In this document: piece by piece, positions 29,560-40,766 of the stretch
Numbering within the stretch: the first letter of the stretch is position 1
How the letters are laid out: each line of letters begins with the position of its first letter
Notes under the pieces: model-generated
Databases searched by the model: none
The model's input: the letters and a program-made list of their open reading frames with translations, nothing else
Told to the model about the DNA's origin: nothing
Translations under genes and position numbers: made by a program
From: an uncultured Alphaproteobacteria bacterium
GTDB lineage: Bacteria > Pseudomonadota > Alphaproteobacteria > SP197
Reading direction: 5' to 3'
NCBI GenBank assembly: GCA_943787175.1
Contig: CALSLK010000015.1
Span: forward strand, 1 to 64,000
DNA: 64,000 bases

Positions 29560-31047
29560 ATGAAGATCGTCGCCGCGATGATGAAACACGAGACCAACAC
29601 GTTTTCACCCGTGCCCACGCCCCTTGCGCGTTTCACACGCGGTTCGACCGACCTGCCGCGCGGAGAGATTGTCCGCAAGGCCTATGGCGGCACCAACAGC
29701 GGAATTGCCGCATTCCTGGATATCTGTGATGCCCATGGCTGGGAAACCGTGACGCCGGTGGCAGCCAACGCCTGGCCATCCGGGCCGGTCGAAGACGAAG
29801 CCTTCGAAACCATCGTTGCGGCCATCATGGAGGCCATTGAGGCTGGTTGTGATGCCGCCATGCTGGATCTGCACGGGGCCATGGTGACGCAAAGCCTGGA
29901 GGACGGTGAGGGCGAATTGCTGCGCCGTATCCGCGCCGTTGCTCCCGACCTTCCCATTGCCGTTGCTCTCGACATGCACTGCAATCTCTATCCCGGCATT
30001 GTCGAGAACTGCACCATTCTGGCCGGCTACCAGACCTACCCTCATATCGACACCTATCAGACCGCAAAGCGTTCGGGCGAAATCCTGGCACGCGCGCTCA
30101 AAGGTGAAGTCACGCCCACCATGGCCTGGGGAAACCGGCCCATGCTGCCCCACATCATGGAACAGGGCACGGCCGATGGCCCCAACCACGCATTGCAGGA
30201 ACGCTGCCGTGAGATGGAAGCCAGGGGCGAAGCGCTGATGGCCACGCTCTTCACCGGTTTTCCCCACGCAGACATCGTGAATGCCGGTCTTTCTGTTGCT
30301 GTTGCCACCGATGGCGATCTTGCTAAGGCCGAGGCGCTACGTGACGAGCTGCTGGCCATTGCATGGCGTGAACGCGAAACCTTCGTCTACCAGATCGAAC
30401 CGCTTGCCGATTCCCTGGCGCGTGCAAAGGCGACGCAGGAGGGTCCGGTCATCCTGCTCGATCACTACGACAACGCGGCCTCGGGTGGCACAATGGATAC
30501 CATGACAGTGCTGTCTGGCATTCTGGATGCGGGGCTCGAGGATGTCGCGGCGTTTGCCATCCATGATCCAGGCGCAGTGCAGGAGATGATGGCGGCTGGC
30601 GTTGGCTCCGATATCACGCTGGACCTTGGCGGCAAGATCGCGATGCCGTCGATCGGTGAAGCCGGAACACCTCTGCGCGTGAGCGGGCGCATTACACGCC
30701 TGACCGACGGTCGCTTCCGCAACAAGGGGCCCATGGGCACCGGCGTGCTGATGGATATGGGGCCGACGGCTGTTCTGGACACGGGCAGGGTGGAGATCGT
30801 CGTCATCTCTAAACACCAGGAACCCAATGACCTCAACGCGTTCTATTCCGTGGGCATTGACCCCTGGCAGAAGCGTTACGTCATGATGAAGAGCAGGGTG
30901 CACTGGCGTGCCGGTCTGGGCGAACTGGCAAAACATGTCGTCGATTGTGCCGGCACAGGCGTTTGCACCAGCGACTATAGCCAGCTCACGTTTAACAACG
31001 TGCGCCGGCCGATCTATCCCCTCGATCTCATCAACGAACCGGGCTGA
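29560..31047 (+). CDS. M81 family (MlrC / microcystinase C-like) metallopeptidase
   Basis: About 495 residues with the DUF1485 domain first and the MlrC C-terminal domain after. N-terminal AAMMKHETNTFSPVPT is the family hallmark. Zinc-ligand candidates are in AAMLDLHGAMVTQ, VALDMHCNLY and AGYQTYPHIDTYQ. The C-terminal half has LLDHYDNAASGGTMDT. Founding members cleave linearised microcystin, but most homologues have unknown peptides or lactams as substrates. ATG 29560 (GGAAG upstream) is preferred over 29545. Followed by a small DUF1653 gene. Confidence 0.82.
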   Translation: MKIVAAMMKHETNTFSPVPTPLARFTRGSTDLPRGEIVRKAYGGTNSGIAAFLDICDAHGWETVTPVAANAWPSGPVEDEAFETIVAAIMEAIEAGCDAAMLDLHGAMVTQSLEDGEGELLRRIRAVAPDLPIAVALDMHCNLYPGIVENCTILAGYQTYPHIDTYQTAKRSGEILARALKGEVTPTMAWGNRPMLPHIMEQGTADGPNHALQERCREMEARGEALMATLFTGFPHADIVNAGLSVAVATDGDLAKAEALRDELLAIAWRERETFVYQIEPLADSLARAKATQEGPVILLDHYDNAASGGTMDTMTVLSGILDAGLEDVAAFAIHDPGAVQEMMAAGVGSDITLDLGGKIAMPSIGEAGTPLRVSGRITRLTDGRFRNKGPMGTGVLMDMGPTAVLDTGRVEIVVISKHQEPNDLNAFYSVGIDPWQKRYVMMKSRVHWRAGLGELAKHVVDCAGTGVCTSDYSQLTFNNVRRPIYPLDLINEPG

Positions 31048-31051
31048 AATC

Positions 31052-31261
31052 ATGACCATCGAACCCGGCCGTTACCGCCACTACAAGGGCAACGACTACG
31101 AAGTCATCGGCGTCGCACGTCACAGTGAGACCGAAGAGGAACTTGTGGTCTATCGCCCGCTCTATGGCGAACGTGGCCTGTGGGTGCGCCCGTTGGCGAT
31201 GTTTGTGGAGACCGTTGAGGTCGGCGGCAAAATTCAGCCGCGTTTCGCCAGGGCTGATTGA
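31052..31261 (+). CDS. DUF1653 domain protein
   Basis: 69 residues: PGRYRHYKGNDYEVIGVARH, then YRPLYGERGLWVRPLAMF. This is the compact DUF1653 fold (YRHYKG start, WVRP end), found in many bacteria with no assigned function. It begins five bases after the M81 stop, so is probably co-transcribed with it. Confidence 0.82.
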   Translation: MTIEPGRYRHYKGNDYEVIGVARHSETEEELVVYRPLYGERGLWVRPLAMFVETVEVGGKIQPRFARAD

Positions 31262-31301
31262 ATCCGGGGCGCTGCGTTACGGATCTGATCGCGTTCAGTG
31301 A

Positions 31302-31412
31302 GCCGTGCATGGATCGTCGAATCAAGTTCGACGATGACAATGCATTTGGTGAAAGCGCAGCGACCCAACCCCCTCGGAGTCATCGTCGAACTTGATTCGA
31401 CGATCCATGCAC
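31302..31412. repeat. Long inverted repeat (element A, copy 1)
   Basis: Left arm 31302-31338 and right arm 31379-31412 are near-perfect reverse complements (core ATGGATCGTCGAATCAAG and CTTGATTCGACGATCCAT). The spacer of about 40 bases is unlike that of the second copy at 56784-56893, but the arms match it closely. Lies in the gap between convergent genes. Confidence 0.85.
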
Positions 31413-31489
31413 CGGCACCGGCCAAAAGACGCGACCCATGTTGAGCGCTGGGGTCGCGCTAACCTCACATCACTCGGAATCCGGCAGCT

Positions 31490-31834
31490 TTACTTCAAGC
31501 CTTCGAGATTCACGCCCAGCTTTTCGTTGATCCACATCGCGTTGTCGCGGTGGTCGGCAACTTCATCCCCGGTTTCGGGGTGGACGAAGATGGCAAGACC
31601 CTGATGGTTCACCATCAGCCAGGGTACGAATTCGGTAAACTGGGCAGGCGTGAACGAGACCTGAAACATCGGTTTCAGGTGCGGGCCGACCGGCATGTCC
31701 CAGACGCGGCCCAGGATAACGTCAAAGCGTTTGCCGATCTCCTCACGCAGGGCCACAGCCGTGTCGCGAACGTCCAGATCGAAGTTGATATGGGCGTGAT
31801 AGTTATAGATGACGTCAGAGCTGACGCTTTCCAT
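31490..31834 (-). CDS. DOPA 4,5-dioxygenase family protein
   Basis: 114 residues. Conserved blocks of the family are visible: YHAHINFD near the N-terminus, VGPHLKPMFQVSF centrally and FVHPETGDEVADHRDNAMWI at the C-terminus. The His residues could bind iron. Plant and fungal relatives extradiol-cleave L-DOPA, but bacterial homologues are uncharacterised in most cases. Ends the purL-bolA-grxD run on the minus strand, four bases after the grxD stop. Confidence 0.8.
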   Translation of the reverse strand: MESVSSDVIYNYHAHINFDLDVRDTAVALREEIGKRFDVILGRVWDMPVGPHLKPMFQVSFTPAQFTEFVPWLMVNHQGLAIFVHPETGDEVADHRDNAMWINEKLGVNLEGLK

Positions 31835-31838
31835 GGGA

Positions 31839-32183
31839 TCAGGCCGCAGGATCGAGTTCGATACCCTGCTCAGCCATGAACTGGGTGAGTTCGCCCGACA
31901 TGTACATCTCTTTCATGATGTCGCTGCCGCCTGCGAATTCGCCCTTCACATAGAGCTGAGGAATGGTCGGCCAGTCGCTGAAGGATTTGATGCCTTCGCG
32001 GATGGCAGGGTCTTCCATCACGTTGATGCCTTTGAAGCGCACGCCAAGGTGGCTCAGGATCTGAACGGAAGCGGCCGAGAACCCGCACATGGGAAACACC
32101 GGGGTGCCCTTCATGAAAAGCACCACGTCGTTGTCGGTGACTTCCTTCGTAATGCGCTGCTTTGTGGCTTCGTCGAGTGACAT
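31839..32183 (-). CDS. grxD: Monothiol glutaredoxin, Grx4 family
   Basis: 114 residues. The monothiol active site is Cys33 in PMCGFSAAS. Glutathione-binding residues are visible in WPTIPQLYVKGEFAGGSDI. CGFS glutaredoxins hold a [2Fe-2S] cluster with glutathione and act with BolA proteins in iron sensing and cluster transfer. The bolA gene is directly upstream on the same strand (52-base gap), which supports this pairing. Confidence 0.93.
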   Translation of the reverse strand: MSLDEATKQRITKEVTDNDVVLFMKGTPVFPMCGFSAASVQILSHLGVRFKGINVMEDPAIREGIKSFSDWPTIPQLYVKGEFAGGSDIMKEMYMSGELTQFMAEQGIELDPAA

Positions 32184-32235
32184 GTTGGTGATCCTTATTG
32201 GGGGCGTCGTCTGGTGTGGTTTTCAGTATAGCAGA

Positions 32236-32469
32236 TCAGGCAGGGGCGCGTGTGGTCAGCGCCAGGGCGTGGAGTTCACCACCCATCTTGCCCTTCAGGG
32301 ACTTGTAGACGAGTTGATGCTGGGCAACCCGTGATTTGCCTGCAAATGCCGCGGAAACAACAGTGGCGGCGTAATGATCGCCGTCGCCGCGCAGGTCCTC
32401 GATCTCGATGGTGGCATCGGGAAAGGCTTCCTGGATCATGGCCTCGATTTCGGCCGCTTGCATCGCCAT
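32236..32469 (-). CDS. BolA family protein
   Basis: 77 residues: an alpha-beta fold with EIEAMIQEAFPDATIEIEDL and VAQHQLVYKSLKGKMGGELHALAL. The conserved H-x-L-V-Y and the C-terminal ELHAL contain the His thought to join a mixed cluster with monothiol glutaredoxin. It lies between purL and grxD, an arrangement that is widely conserved in alphaproteobacteria. Confidence 0.9.
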   Translation of the reverse strand: MAMQAAEIEAMIQEAFPDATIEIEDLRGDGDHYAATVVSAAFAGKSRVAQHQLVYKSLKGKMGGELHALALTTRAPA

Positions 32470-32483
32470 GGTCGTTGTTTCCT

Positions 32484-34693
<2,210 letters not shown>

Positions 34694-34697
<4 letters not shown>

Positions 34698-35380
34698 GAC
34701 AGGCCCTCCACGATGCCCGCGAAGAGGGGGATGGCATCCAGGCTTTGCTGGCGCAGCCCTGTGGCGTCTTCAGGATGGGGCATCATGCCCAGCACGTTGC
34801 CCCCGTCGTTCACGATCCCGGCAATGTCGGCCGTGCTGCCGTTGGGATTGGCACGCTCGCTGGCTTCGCCTGGCCCGGTGACGTAGCGGAACGCGATACG
34901 ACCTTCGCCTTCCAGCCGTTTCAACATCTCCTCATCGGCAAAGTAGTTGCCGTCGCCATGGGCCACAGGTACGCGAATGACGTCGCCCGCATGCAGGGCG
35001 CCGGTCAGCGGTGCATGCGCATGTTCCAGCCGCAGATGCACATCCCGGCAAACGAACGCAAGGCTTGCGTTCTTCAGCAGTGCGCCCGGCAGCAACCCGG
35101 TCTCGATCAGCGTCTGAAACCCGTTGCACACCCCAAGCGTCGGCGTGCCGGCCTTCGCCTTGGCAATGACATCACGCATGATCGGGGAATGCGCCGCCAT
35201 CGCGCCACAGCGCAGGTAATCGCCATAGGCAAAGCCGCCCGGCAGCACAATCAGGTCACAGGCCGGCACCTGCGCATCCCCGTGCCAGACCATTTCGGTC
35301 GTGGCCCCGGAGCGCTCCAGCGCATCCCGCATATCAACTTCCCGGTTTGTGCCGGGGAACAGAACAATGGCTGCTTTCAT
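34694..35380 (-). CDS. purQ: Phosphoribosylformylglycinamidine synthase subunit PurQ (glutaminase)
   Basis: 228 residues, class I glutamine amidotransferase. Nucleophile Cys in [14 protein letters not shown], His/Glu partners in the C-terminal MPHPEDATG. Supplies ammonia to PurL through a channel. Start ATG 35380 gives [15 protein letters not shown] 223-base gap separates it from purS and holds a nested palindromic repeat. Confidence 0.95.
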
Positions 35381-35426
35381 GGGCTCTCAGGTCTGGGGGT
35401 TGTCTTAGACGCCAAACTCCACATTC

Positions 35427-35538
35427 CCGTCATGGCCCCACTCGATGGGGCCATCCATCCCGGAGAACGAAACAAAATCGGCAATGGGTGGGCCGAAAGC
35501 TCCGGCATAGATCGCCCGGTCAAGCCGGGCGATGACGG
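35427..35538. repeat. Nested palindromic repeat within the pur operon
   Basis: Outer arms CCGTCAT (35427-35433) and ATGACGG (35532-35538). Inside are two perfect hairpins: ATGGCCCCA-TGGGGCCAT (35432-35454) and ATCGCCCGG-CCGGGCGAT (35511-35533). Lies between purS and purQ on the minus strand. Confidence 0.75.
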
Positions 35539-35603
35539 TGAGGGAGTTGTATTGCGCAACGGAGTTACAGATTTGAATGTTTGATCGGGCGCGTTCGGCG
35601 CCA

Positions 35604-35846
35604 TCAGCCGCCAAGCTCGATCGCGTAGTTTTCGATGACGGTGTTGGCGAGCAGTTTTTGGCACATGTCTTCGATTTTGGCGCGGGCGGCGGCTTCGTCG
35701 GTTTCGGCGAGTTCCAGGTCGATGACCTTTCCCTGGCGCACGTCACCGACGCCGTCAAAACCCAGATTGCCCAGGGCGTTGTGGATGGCCTTGCCCTGGG
35801 GGTCGAGGACGCCGTTTTTCAGGGTGATGTGAACGCGTGCTTTCAT
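35604..35846 (-). CDS. purS: Phosphoribosylformylglycinamidine synthase subunit PurS
   Basis: 80 residues: [20 protein letters not shown] and [20 protein letters not shown], the typical PurS sequence. Bridges PurL and PurQ. Its ATG overlaps the purC stop by four bases, so purC and purS are coupled. The palindromic element follows before purQ. Confidence 0.93.
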   Translation of the reverse strand: MKARVHITLKNGVLDPQGKAIHNALGNLGFDGVGDVRQGKVIDLELAETDEAAARAKIEDMCQKLLANTVIENYAIELGG

Positions 35847-36604
35847 GAGGCGGCTTTCGGTATTTCGGCAAGGTTGTTCATTTCAGGCAGGATGCCCAGG
35901 CGGCGTGCGACCTCCTGATAACCCTCGGCAACGTTGTCCATGTCGCGCACGAAGCGGTCCTTGTCCATGGGTTCGTTGGTGGTGACATCCCACAGGCGGC
36001 AGCTGTCGGGGCTGATCTCATCGGCGATCACCAGACGCACATCGTCCTCGAAGTAGAGACGGCCATAGGTCAGCGTGAAATCGACCAGCTTGATGCCCGC
36101 CCCCATGAAGAGGCCGGTCATGAAGTCGTTCACGCGCAGCGACAGATGGATCATGTCGTCGATGTCCTGGCTGGCGGCCCAGCCGAACGCGGTCATGTGT
36201 TCTTCGGAAACCAGCGGATCGGCCAGTTCCTCGGAACGCAGGTAGAACTCGATGATCGAGCGGGGAAGGGGCGTGCCTTCTTTCAGCGAAAACTTCTCGG
36301 CGAACTGGCCGGCGGCAAGGTTATGCACCACGACATCAACGGGCAGCACCTCGACCTCGCGCACAAGCTGTTCGCGCATGTTGAGGCGGCGCACGAAATG
36401 GGTGGGCACGCCGATCTCGGCGAGCTTGCTCATCAGATGTTCGCTGATGCGGTTGTTGATGACACCCTTGCCGTCGATCACCCCGCTCTTTTCGGGGTTT
36501 CGGGCGTGGGCAACATCTTTGAAATGTTGAATCAGGAAGCCAGGCTCAGGGCCTTCGTAGAAGTCCTTGGCCTTACCTTCGTAAACGCGCCTGCGGCGGG
36601 CCAT
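35843..36604 (-). CDS. purC: Phosphoribosylaminoimidazole-succinocarboxamide synthase
   Basis: 253 residues. N-terminal [18 protein letters not shown] (ATP grip), [12 protein letters not shown], and the SAICAR signature region [15 protein letters not shown] followed by [13 protein letters not shown]. Joins aspartate to CAIR. First gene of the minus-strand pur block, with a 99-base gap to the NRDE gene. The ATG at 36604 matches the usual family start. Confidence 0.95.
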   Translation of the reverse strand: MARRRRVYEGKAKDFYEGPEPGFLIQHFKDVAHARNPEKSGVIDGKGVINNRISEHLMSKLAEIGVPTHFVRRLNMREQLVREVEVLPVDVVVHNLAAGQFAEKFSLKEGTPLPRSIIEFYLRSEELADPLVSEEHMTAFGWAASQDIDDMIHLSLRVNDFMTGLFMGAGIKLVDFTLTYGRLYFEDDVRLVIADEISPDSCRLWDVTTNEPMDKDRFVRDMDNVAEGYQEVARRLGILPEMNNLAEIPKAAS

Positions 36605-36703
36605 ATCGGGTTCCCAAGGTCGTCCGGTGCGCCGAAAAATCGGTCAAAAGTGCCGCTGGCACCGGTCACAGCAACACTACAACAACATGAGGTCCGCGCA
36701 CAA

Positions 36704-37471
36704 TCAGACACAAGTGGTTGTGTCCACAGACACGGGCAAAAAGGGCGCTTTATCAGGCGCTCCAGCCGCGAACTTCCATATGGTGCGTCGTGGCGCTTCG
36801 GCAAGGGCGATCAGGGAGGAAGAAACCGTGGCAAACCCGCCGGGAGCCTCGATCAGGACGGCACCTGATTCGATGTTTGTATCATCGCGGCTGCGGTCGG
36901 CCAGCCTGTCGATCCAGCCGTCCCAGGCATTCTGCTCGGGATCAGGCACCGGCGCGGCGCGAAACAGGGGCAGATGGCGCGCCACCCGTGGGCTCATAGT
37001 GTCATCAAGGTCAAAGGCCGTGAGCATGTGCAGACCCTCGGGAATCGGCTGTGCCGTGGGGTGCCCGTTTGCCTCGTTACCTGCCCAGCGGATCCAGATG
37101 GCTCCGCCCGCATCGGCGATGACCATGTTGAACGGCCGGAAATCTCCGCCATTGAGCGCACAGATGGCCTGGGCTGCATCCCTGGCGCAGCTGTGATCCA
37201 GGGCCAGCAGGGGCAGAATACCGCGACTTGTCTTGTTCTCTGCTGGACCCAGCGATCCCACGCGATTGAGAATTGCGGCCGTAACGCCGTGGTCATTGAC
37301 CCCCAGCCAGGTGCCACCAGCTTCCTGATCACGCCCGGCAACAACATTGGGGTGATCGGGCCAGTATCGCGCGGGCTCCTGCCAGGGTCTGCTCTGCATC
37401 TCGTCGCGGTTGGCGGCAAGCAGAAGAGGCCATGGGTGGCCGGGGCGATGAAGGGAAACGACGGTACACAC
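36704..37471 (-). CDS. NRDE family (TANGO2-like) protein
   Basis: 255 residues. Begins MCTVVSLHRPG with the conserved Cys2, and contains LLLAANRDEMQSRPW, the N-R-D-E signature. Also GGTWLGVNDHGVTAAILNR and TSRGILPLLALD. TANGO2 homologues are implicated in heme and lipid handling in animals; the bacterial role is not known. The N-terminal Cys resembles Ntn hydrolases. Transcribed toward purC; the 131-base gap upstream probably serves this gene and the divergent zeta-subunit gene. Confidence 0.85.
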   Translation of the reverse strand: MCTVVSLHRPGHPWPLLLAANRDEMQSRPWQEPARYWPDHPNVVAGRDQEAGGTWLGVNDHGVTAAILNRVGSLGPAENKTSRGILPLLALDHSCARDAAQAICALNGGDFRPFNMVIADAGGAIWIRWAGNEANGHPTAQPIPEGLHMLTAFDLDDTMSPRVARHLPLFRAAPVPDPEQNAWDGWIDRLADRSRDDTNIESGAVLIEAPGGFATVSSSLIALAEAPRRTIWKFAAGAPDKAPFLPVSVDTTTCV

Positions 37472-37602
37472 AGGAATGAGGTCCGATTTTGCACGTTGGG
37501 GTCTTGGTCAGGCGTGCCGCCACGCTATATGGTGAGGCAGACGCGCGCCAGAATGCGGTGCGCATGAGCAGACACCTTGTAACCAGAAAGACGGAAACCA
37601 TC

Positions 37603-37923
37603 ATGGCGCTCTTCGACGACCGTAAAAAAGGCCAGGAAGGCAAATACGCCCACGACCAGGAAACACTGTTCAAGGCTGGCGTGCGCCGCAACAAGCTGCT
37701 GGGCCTCTGGCTTGCCGAACAGATGGGCAAATCAGGCGATGACGCCGATGCCTATGCCAAGGAAGTAATCGAATCAGATTTCGACCGTCCCGGTGACGAC
37801 GACGTGCTCGAAAAGGTCATGGCCGACGTGAAGGCCGCTGGTCTCGGCATCGACGAGCACAAGATGCGCGCACGCATGGATGCGTTGATGGAAGAAGCCA
37901 TCGCCCAGATCCAGGCTGAGTAG
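37603..37923 (+). CDS. F1F0-ATPase zeta subunit (DUF1476), ATPase inhibitor
   Basis: 106 residues, all-helical. Sequence blocks ALFDDRKKGQEGKYAHDQET, FKAGVRRNKLLGLWLAEQMG and EHKMRARMDALMEEAIAQIQ are those of the alphaproteobacterial zeta protein, whose N-terminal helix inserts in F1 and blocks ATP hydrolysis. The family is confined mostly to alphaproteobacteria, which supports the taxonomic reading. ATG 37603 is the family start. Followed by a palindrome-rich gap, then convergent purB. Confidence 0.9.
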   Translation: MALFDDRKKGQEGKYAHDQETLFKAGVRRNKLLGLWLAEQMGKSGDDADAYAKEVIESDFDRPGDDDVLEKVMADVKAAGLGIDEHKMRARMDALMEEAIAQIQAE

Positions 37924-37930
37924 GGTTTTT

Positions 37931-38227
37931 CTTTAGCCTCGAGCGCGGGCTTCGCTTTTTGTTTGTTCCCTCAGACGCCGGGCGCGTCGCTCCGCTCACT
38001 TGGCTTACGCGCCGCTCGGCGCGCCGGTGCAGTCGCACCGGTCGGCGGCCGCTTCGCTCTCGCCGCCGAATGCCTGCTCACCAGCGGTGGTGGACGCCTA
38101 TCTCAAACAGCTCAGCTGGCGCGTTCATGGGGAGGCCCCCTTGGGCCGACGGGGAGCGACTGCGACCCCGCCGCGCGAGCGGCGTTAGCCAAGTGAACGG
38201 AGTGAACGCCGGCGATTGAGGCTAAAG
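37931..38227. repeat. Large imperfect inverted repeat between convergent genes
   Basis: About 300 bases without a gene. Outer arms CTTTAGCCTC (37931-37940) and GAGGCTAAAG (38218-38227) are exact complements. A second pair at 37991-38020 and 38173-38201 shares CACTTGGCTTACGC / GCGTTAGCCAAGTG. A local hairpin CCGGTGC-AGTC-GCACCGG lies at 38024-38041. Very GC-rich. Open reading frames across it are not convincing. It may act as a bidirectional terminator. Confidence 0.7.
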
Positions 38228-38228
38228 A

Positions 38229-39527
38229 TCAAGCAGCGCTCAAAACCCGCTCAATCACCGTTTCAGCGTGTTTCGTATAGAATCCGTAATCGAAGATTTC
38301 CTCGATTTCGGCGTCTGACAGCTTTGCGGTCACTTCTTCGTCTGCCTTCAGACGGTCCAGGAACTTGCCGCCTTCGTTCCAGGTCGCCATGGCGTTTTTC
38401 TGGACCAGACGATAGCCATCCTCGCGGCTGACACCGGCTTGTGTCAGGGCAAGCAGGACGCGCTGGGAAAAGACAAGGCCGCCCAGGCGATCCAGGTTGG
38501 TCATCATGGCGTCGGGATAAATCACCAAGCCATCAACCACACGCGTCAGGCGCGCAAGCGCAAAATCCAGGCCCGTCGTTGCATCGGGCCCGATGTTTCG
38601 TTCAACGGAGGAGTGGGAAATATCCCTCTCGTGCCATAACGCCACGTTCTCCAGCGCGGGCACGACGGCAGCGCGCACCAGGCGTGCCAGACCGGTCAGA
38701 TTTTCGGTCAGGATCGGGTTGCGCTTGTGGGGCATGGCCGAGCTGCCCTTCTGTCCCTTGGTGAACTCTTCCTCTGCCTCGCGCAGTTCCGTGCGTTGCA
38801 GGTGGCGGATCTCGGTCGCGAGATGTTCGATCGAGGAGGCAACCACGGCCATGGCGGCAAAAAATGCGGCATGACGGTCACGCGGGATGACCTGGGTCGA
38901 GACCGGCTCGATCGCCAGTCCCAGCTTTTCTGCCACATAGGCCTCAACGCGCGGGTCGACCGTGGCAAAGGTGCCGACGGGGCCCGAAATCGCGCAGGTT
39001 GCGACTTCTTCACGGGCATTGACCATGCGCTTGCGCGCGCGCTGGAACTGGGCGTGGAAACCCGCCAGCTTCAGGCCGAAAGTCGTGGGTTCGGCATGAA
39101 TGCCGTGGCTGCGGCCCACACAGGGCGTCAGGGCATGTTCACGTGTGCGGCGCTCAAGTGCGACGAGCAGTTGGTCGATATCTTCAATCAGGATATCGGC
39201 GGCTTGGGTCAGCTGAACGGCAAAGCAGGTATCGAGCACGTCCGATGACGTCATGCCCTGATGCATGAAGCGCGCTTCTTCGCCGACATGTTCGGTGACG
39301 TTGGTCAGGAACGCGATGACATCGTGTTTGGTTTCACGCTCGATCTCGTCGATGCGCTCGGCATTGAACCCGCCGCGTTCGCGCAAAGCCTTGGAAACAC
39401 CCTGCGGGATCGTACCCAATTCTTCCATGGCCTCAGCCGCCAGGGTTTCGATCTCCAGCATGATGCGGAACTTGTTGTCGGGCTCCCAGATCGAAGCCAT
39501 CGGCGCGCGGGTATAACGGGGAATCAT
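38229..39527 (-). CDS. purB: Adenylosuccinate lyase
   Basis: 432 residues of the fumarase/aspartase superfamily. Signature GSSAMPHKRNPILTEN (catalytic Ser loop), early EVGEEARFMHQGMTSSDVLDT and VGRSHGIHAEPTTFG (catalytic His). Acts twice in purine synthesis, on SAICAR and adenylosuccinate. Start at 39527 (MIPRYTRAPMASIW). Though near purC, it is separated by the NRDE and zeta genes, so it is probably its own unit. It is divergent from the DctP gene. Confidence 0.95.
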   Translation of the reverse strand: MIPRYTRAPMASIWEPDNKFRIMLEIETLAAEAMEELGTIPQGVSKALRERGGFNAERIDEIERETKHDVIAFLTNVTEHVGEEARFMHQGMTSSDVLDTCFAVQLTQAADILIEDIDQLLVALERRTREHALTPCVGRSHGIHAEPTTFGLKLAGFHAQFQRARKRMVNAREEVATCAISGPVGTFATVDPRVEAYVAEKLGLAIEPVSTQVIPRDRHAAFFAAMAVVASSIEHLATEIRHLQRTELREAEEEFTKGQKGSSAMPHKRNPILTENLTGLARLVRAAVVPALENVALWHERDISHSSVERNIGPDATTGLDFALARLTRVVDGLVIYPDAMMTNLDRLGGLVFSQRVLLALTQAGVSREDGYRLVQKNAMATWNEGGKFLDRLKADEEVTAKLSDAEIEEIFDYGFYTKHAETVIERVLSAA

Positions 39528-39699
39528 GGATGAAAATCTCGAAAGGTGGATTGGAGCGGTACCCTATCACGATCCGCGAAGCGTCGAGTCCCGTGAATTG
39601 CGCTTTCTCCCCAGCCCTTTGATAATGGCGGCAGTACTGCCGGACAGGCCCATGGGCGTTATCCGGGGGTGGCCTTCTGCACCTTTTGGCGGGAATGCG

Positions 39700-40704
39700 A
39701 TGAAGCAGCGTTCGACGATCCAGGTAATCGCTGTTTTGCTCGCTCTGGCATTTGGGGGCGTGGCCCATGCCGAGACCTATCTGCTTTCCACCGGAGCACC
39801 CATCAATCACCCATGGGGGTTTGGTGCCCGTCTCTGGGCCGATCTGGTAGCCGAGCGCACAGACGGGCGCATTGTCTTTGACGTCGTACCTGATGCTGTT
39901 GCTGCGGGTGAGGGCGGCCTGCTGGAGTTCTCCGCGCTCAGTCGTGGCGTCATCGACCTTGCGGTGGGTTCTTCGCTGGTCTGGTCGCGCGATGTGCCAT
40001 CGCTTGGGCTGTTTGCCCTGCCGTGTCTGGTGACCAACGAGCAGGAGCTTGAACAGGTCGTCACCAGCACGATCGGTGAGCGTTTGTTTCTCGATATCTG
40101 TGCTTTCAATGTCGTGCCGCTGGCGTGGGGCGATGCCGGTGCCTATGTCATCGCAAGCCGGTCGGGGCCGCTTGATCACGGGGCTGATTTCGCCGGGCTC
40201 AGCCTGCGTGTTCCCCAAACCGCTTCGGTGCGCCAAAGCCTCATGATGCTGGGCGTCGATGCTGTTGCCGCTCCCACGCGGCAGGCCTTGCTGCAGATGC
40301 GGCTGGGCATGATCGACGGCAGCGTGGGCCGTCTTGCCGACATGAATGCCGAGCCCGATATGCCCCCGGCCTATGACACCTGGACACGGTGGCCTTGCCT
40401 TGCAGAGCCTCTGATTTTCGCCGTGAACCGGGATCTCTGGGCCCATTGGAGTCTGGAGGATCGTGTCATCGTTGAACAGGCCGCACTGGAAGCAGCAATT
40501 GCCCAGGCTGAGGCGGCGCGGGTCTTGGCGCGTAACCAGGGTGCAGTGCTTGAATGGGATGATGTCGCTTTTGTCGATGTCTCACGCAGCCACGTTGAAA
40601 AGCTCGCCCAGGAACTCAAACCCATATTCTATGAGTGGTCAGGCCAGGTCGGTGCAGATCTGGTCGGTGATGCGCAGGCAGTGCTGGATGCACGCTCACC
40701 CTGA
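39700..40704 (+). CDS. TRAP transporter substrate-binding protein (DctP-like), orphan
   Basis: 334 residues with a signal peptide (STIQVIAVLLALAFGGVAHA) and mature start ETYLLSTGAPINHPWGFGARL. The region GRIVFDVVPDAVAAGEGGLL and LSLRVPQTASVRQSLMMLGV with its Arg is typical of DctP ligand binding. Normally the protein delivers C4-dicarboxylates or other carboxylates to DctQM permeases. No dctQM genes are near, so a partner elsewhere or a sensing role is needed. ATG 39700 is chosen for the signal peptide. The 172-base gap to purB shows no other gene. Confidence 0.85.
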   Translation: MKQRSTIQVIAVLLALAFGGVAHAETYLLSTGAPINHPWGFGARLWADLVAERTDGRIVFDVVPDAVAAGEGGLLEFSALSRGVIDLAVGSSLVWSRDVPSLGLFALPCLVTNEQELEQVVTSTIGERLFLDICAFNVVPLAWGDAGAYVIASRSGPLDHGADFAGLSLRVPQTASVRQSLMMLGVDAVAAPTRQALLQMRLGMIDGSVGRLADMNAEPDMPPAYDTWTRWPCLAEPLIFAVNRDLWAHWSLEDRVIVEQAALEAAIAQAEAARVLARNQGAVLEWDDVAFVDVSRSHVEKLAQELKPIFYEWSGQVGADLVGDAQAVLDARSP

Positions 40705-40766
40705 CTTGGCGTAAAGTTGAAATCTCGCAGTTGGACGCCAAAGCGGACCGGAACCATATTGACGCC

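Noticed and set aside
37931..38227. Small reading frames across the inverted repeat as genes
   Set aside because: They arise from GC-rich repeat sequence, lack ribosome sites and match nothing recognisable.
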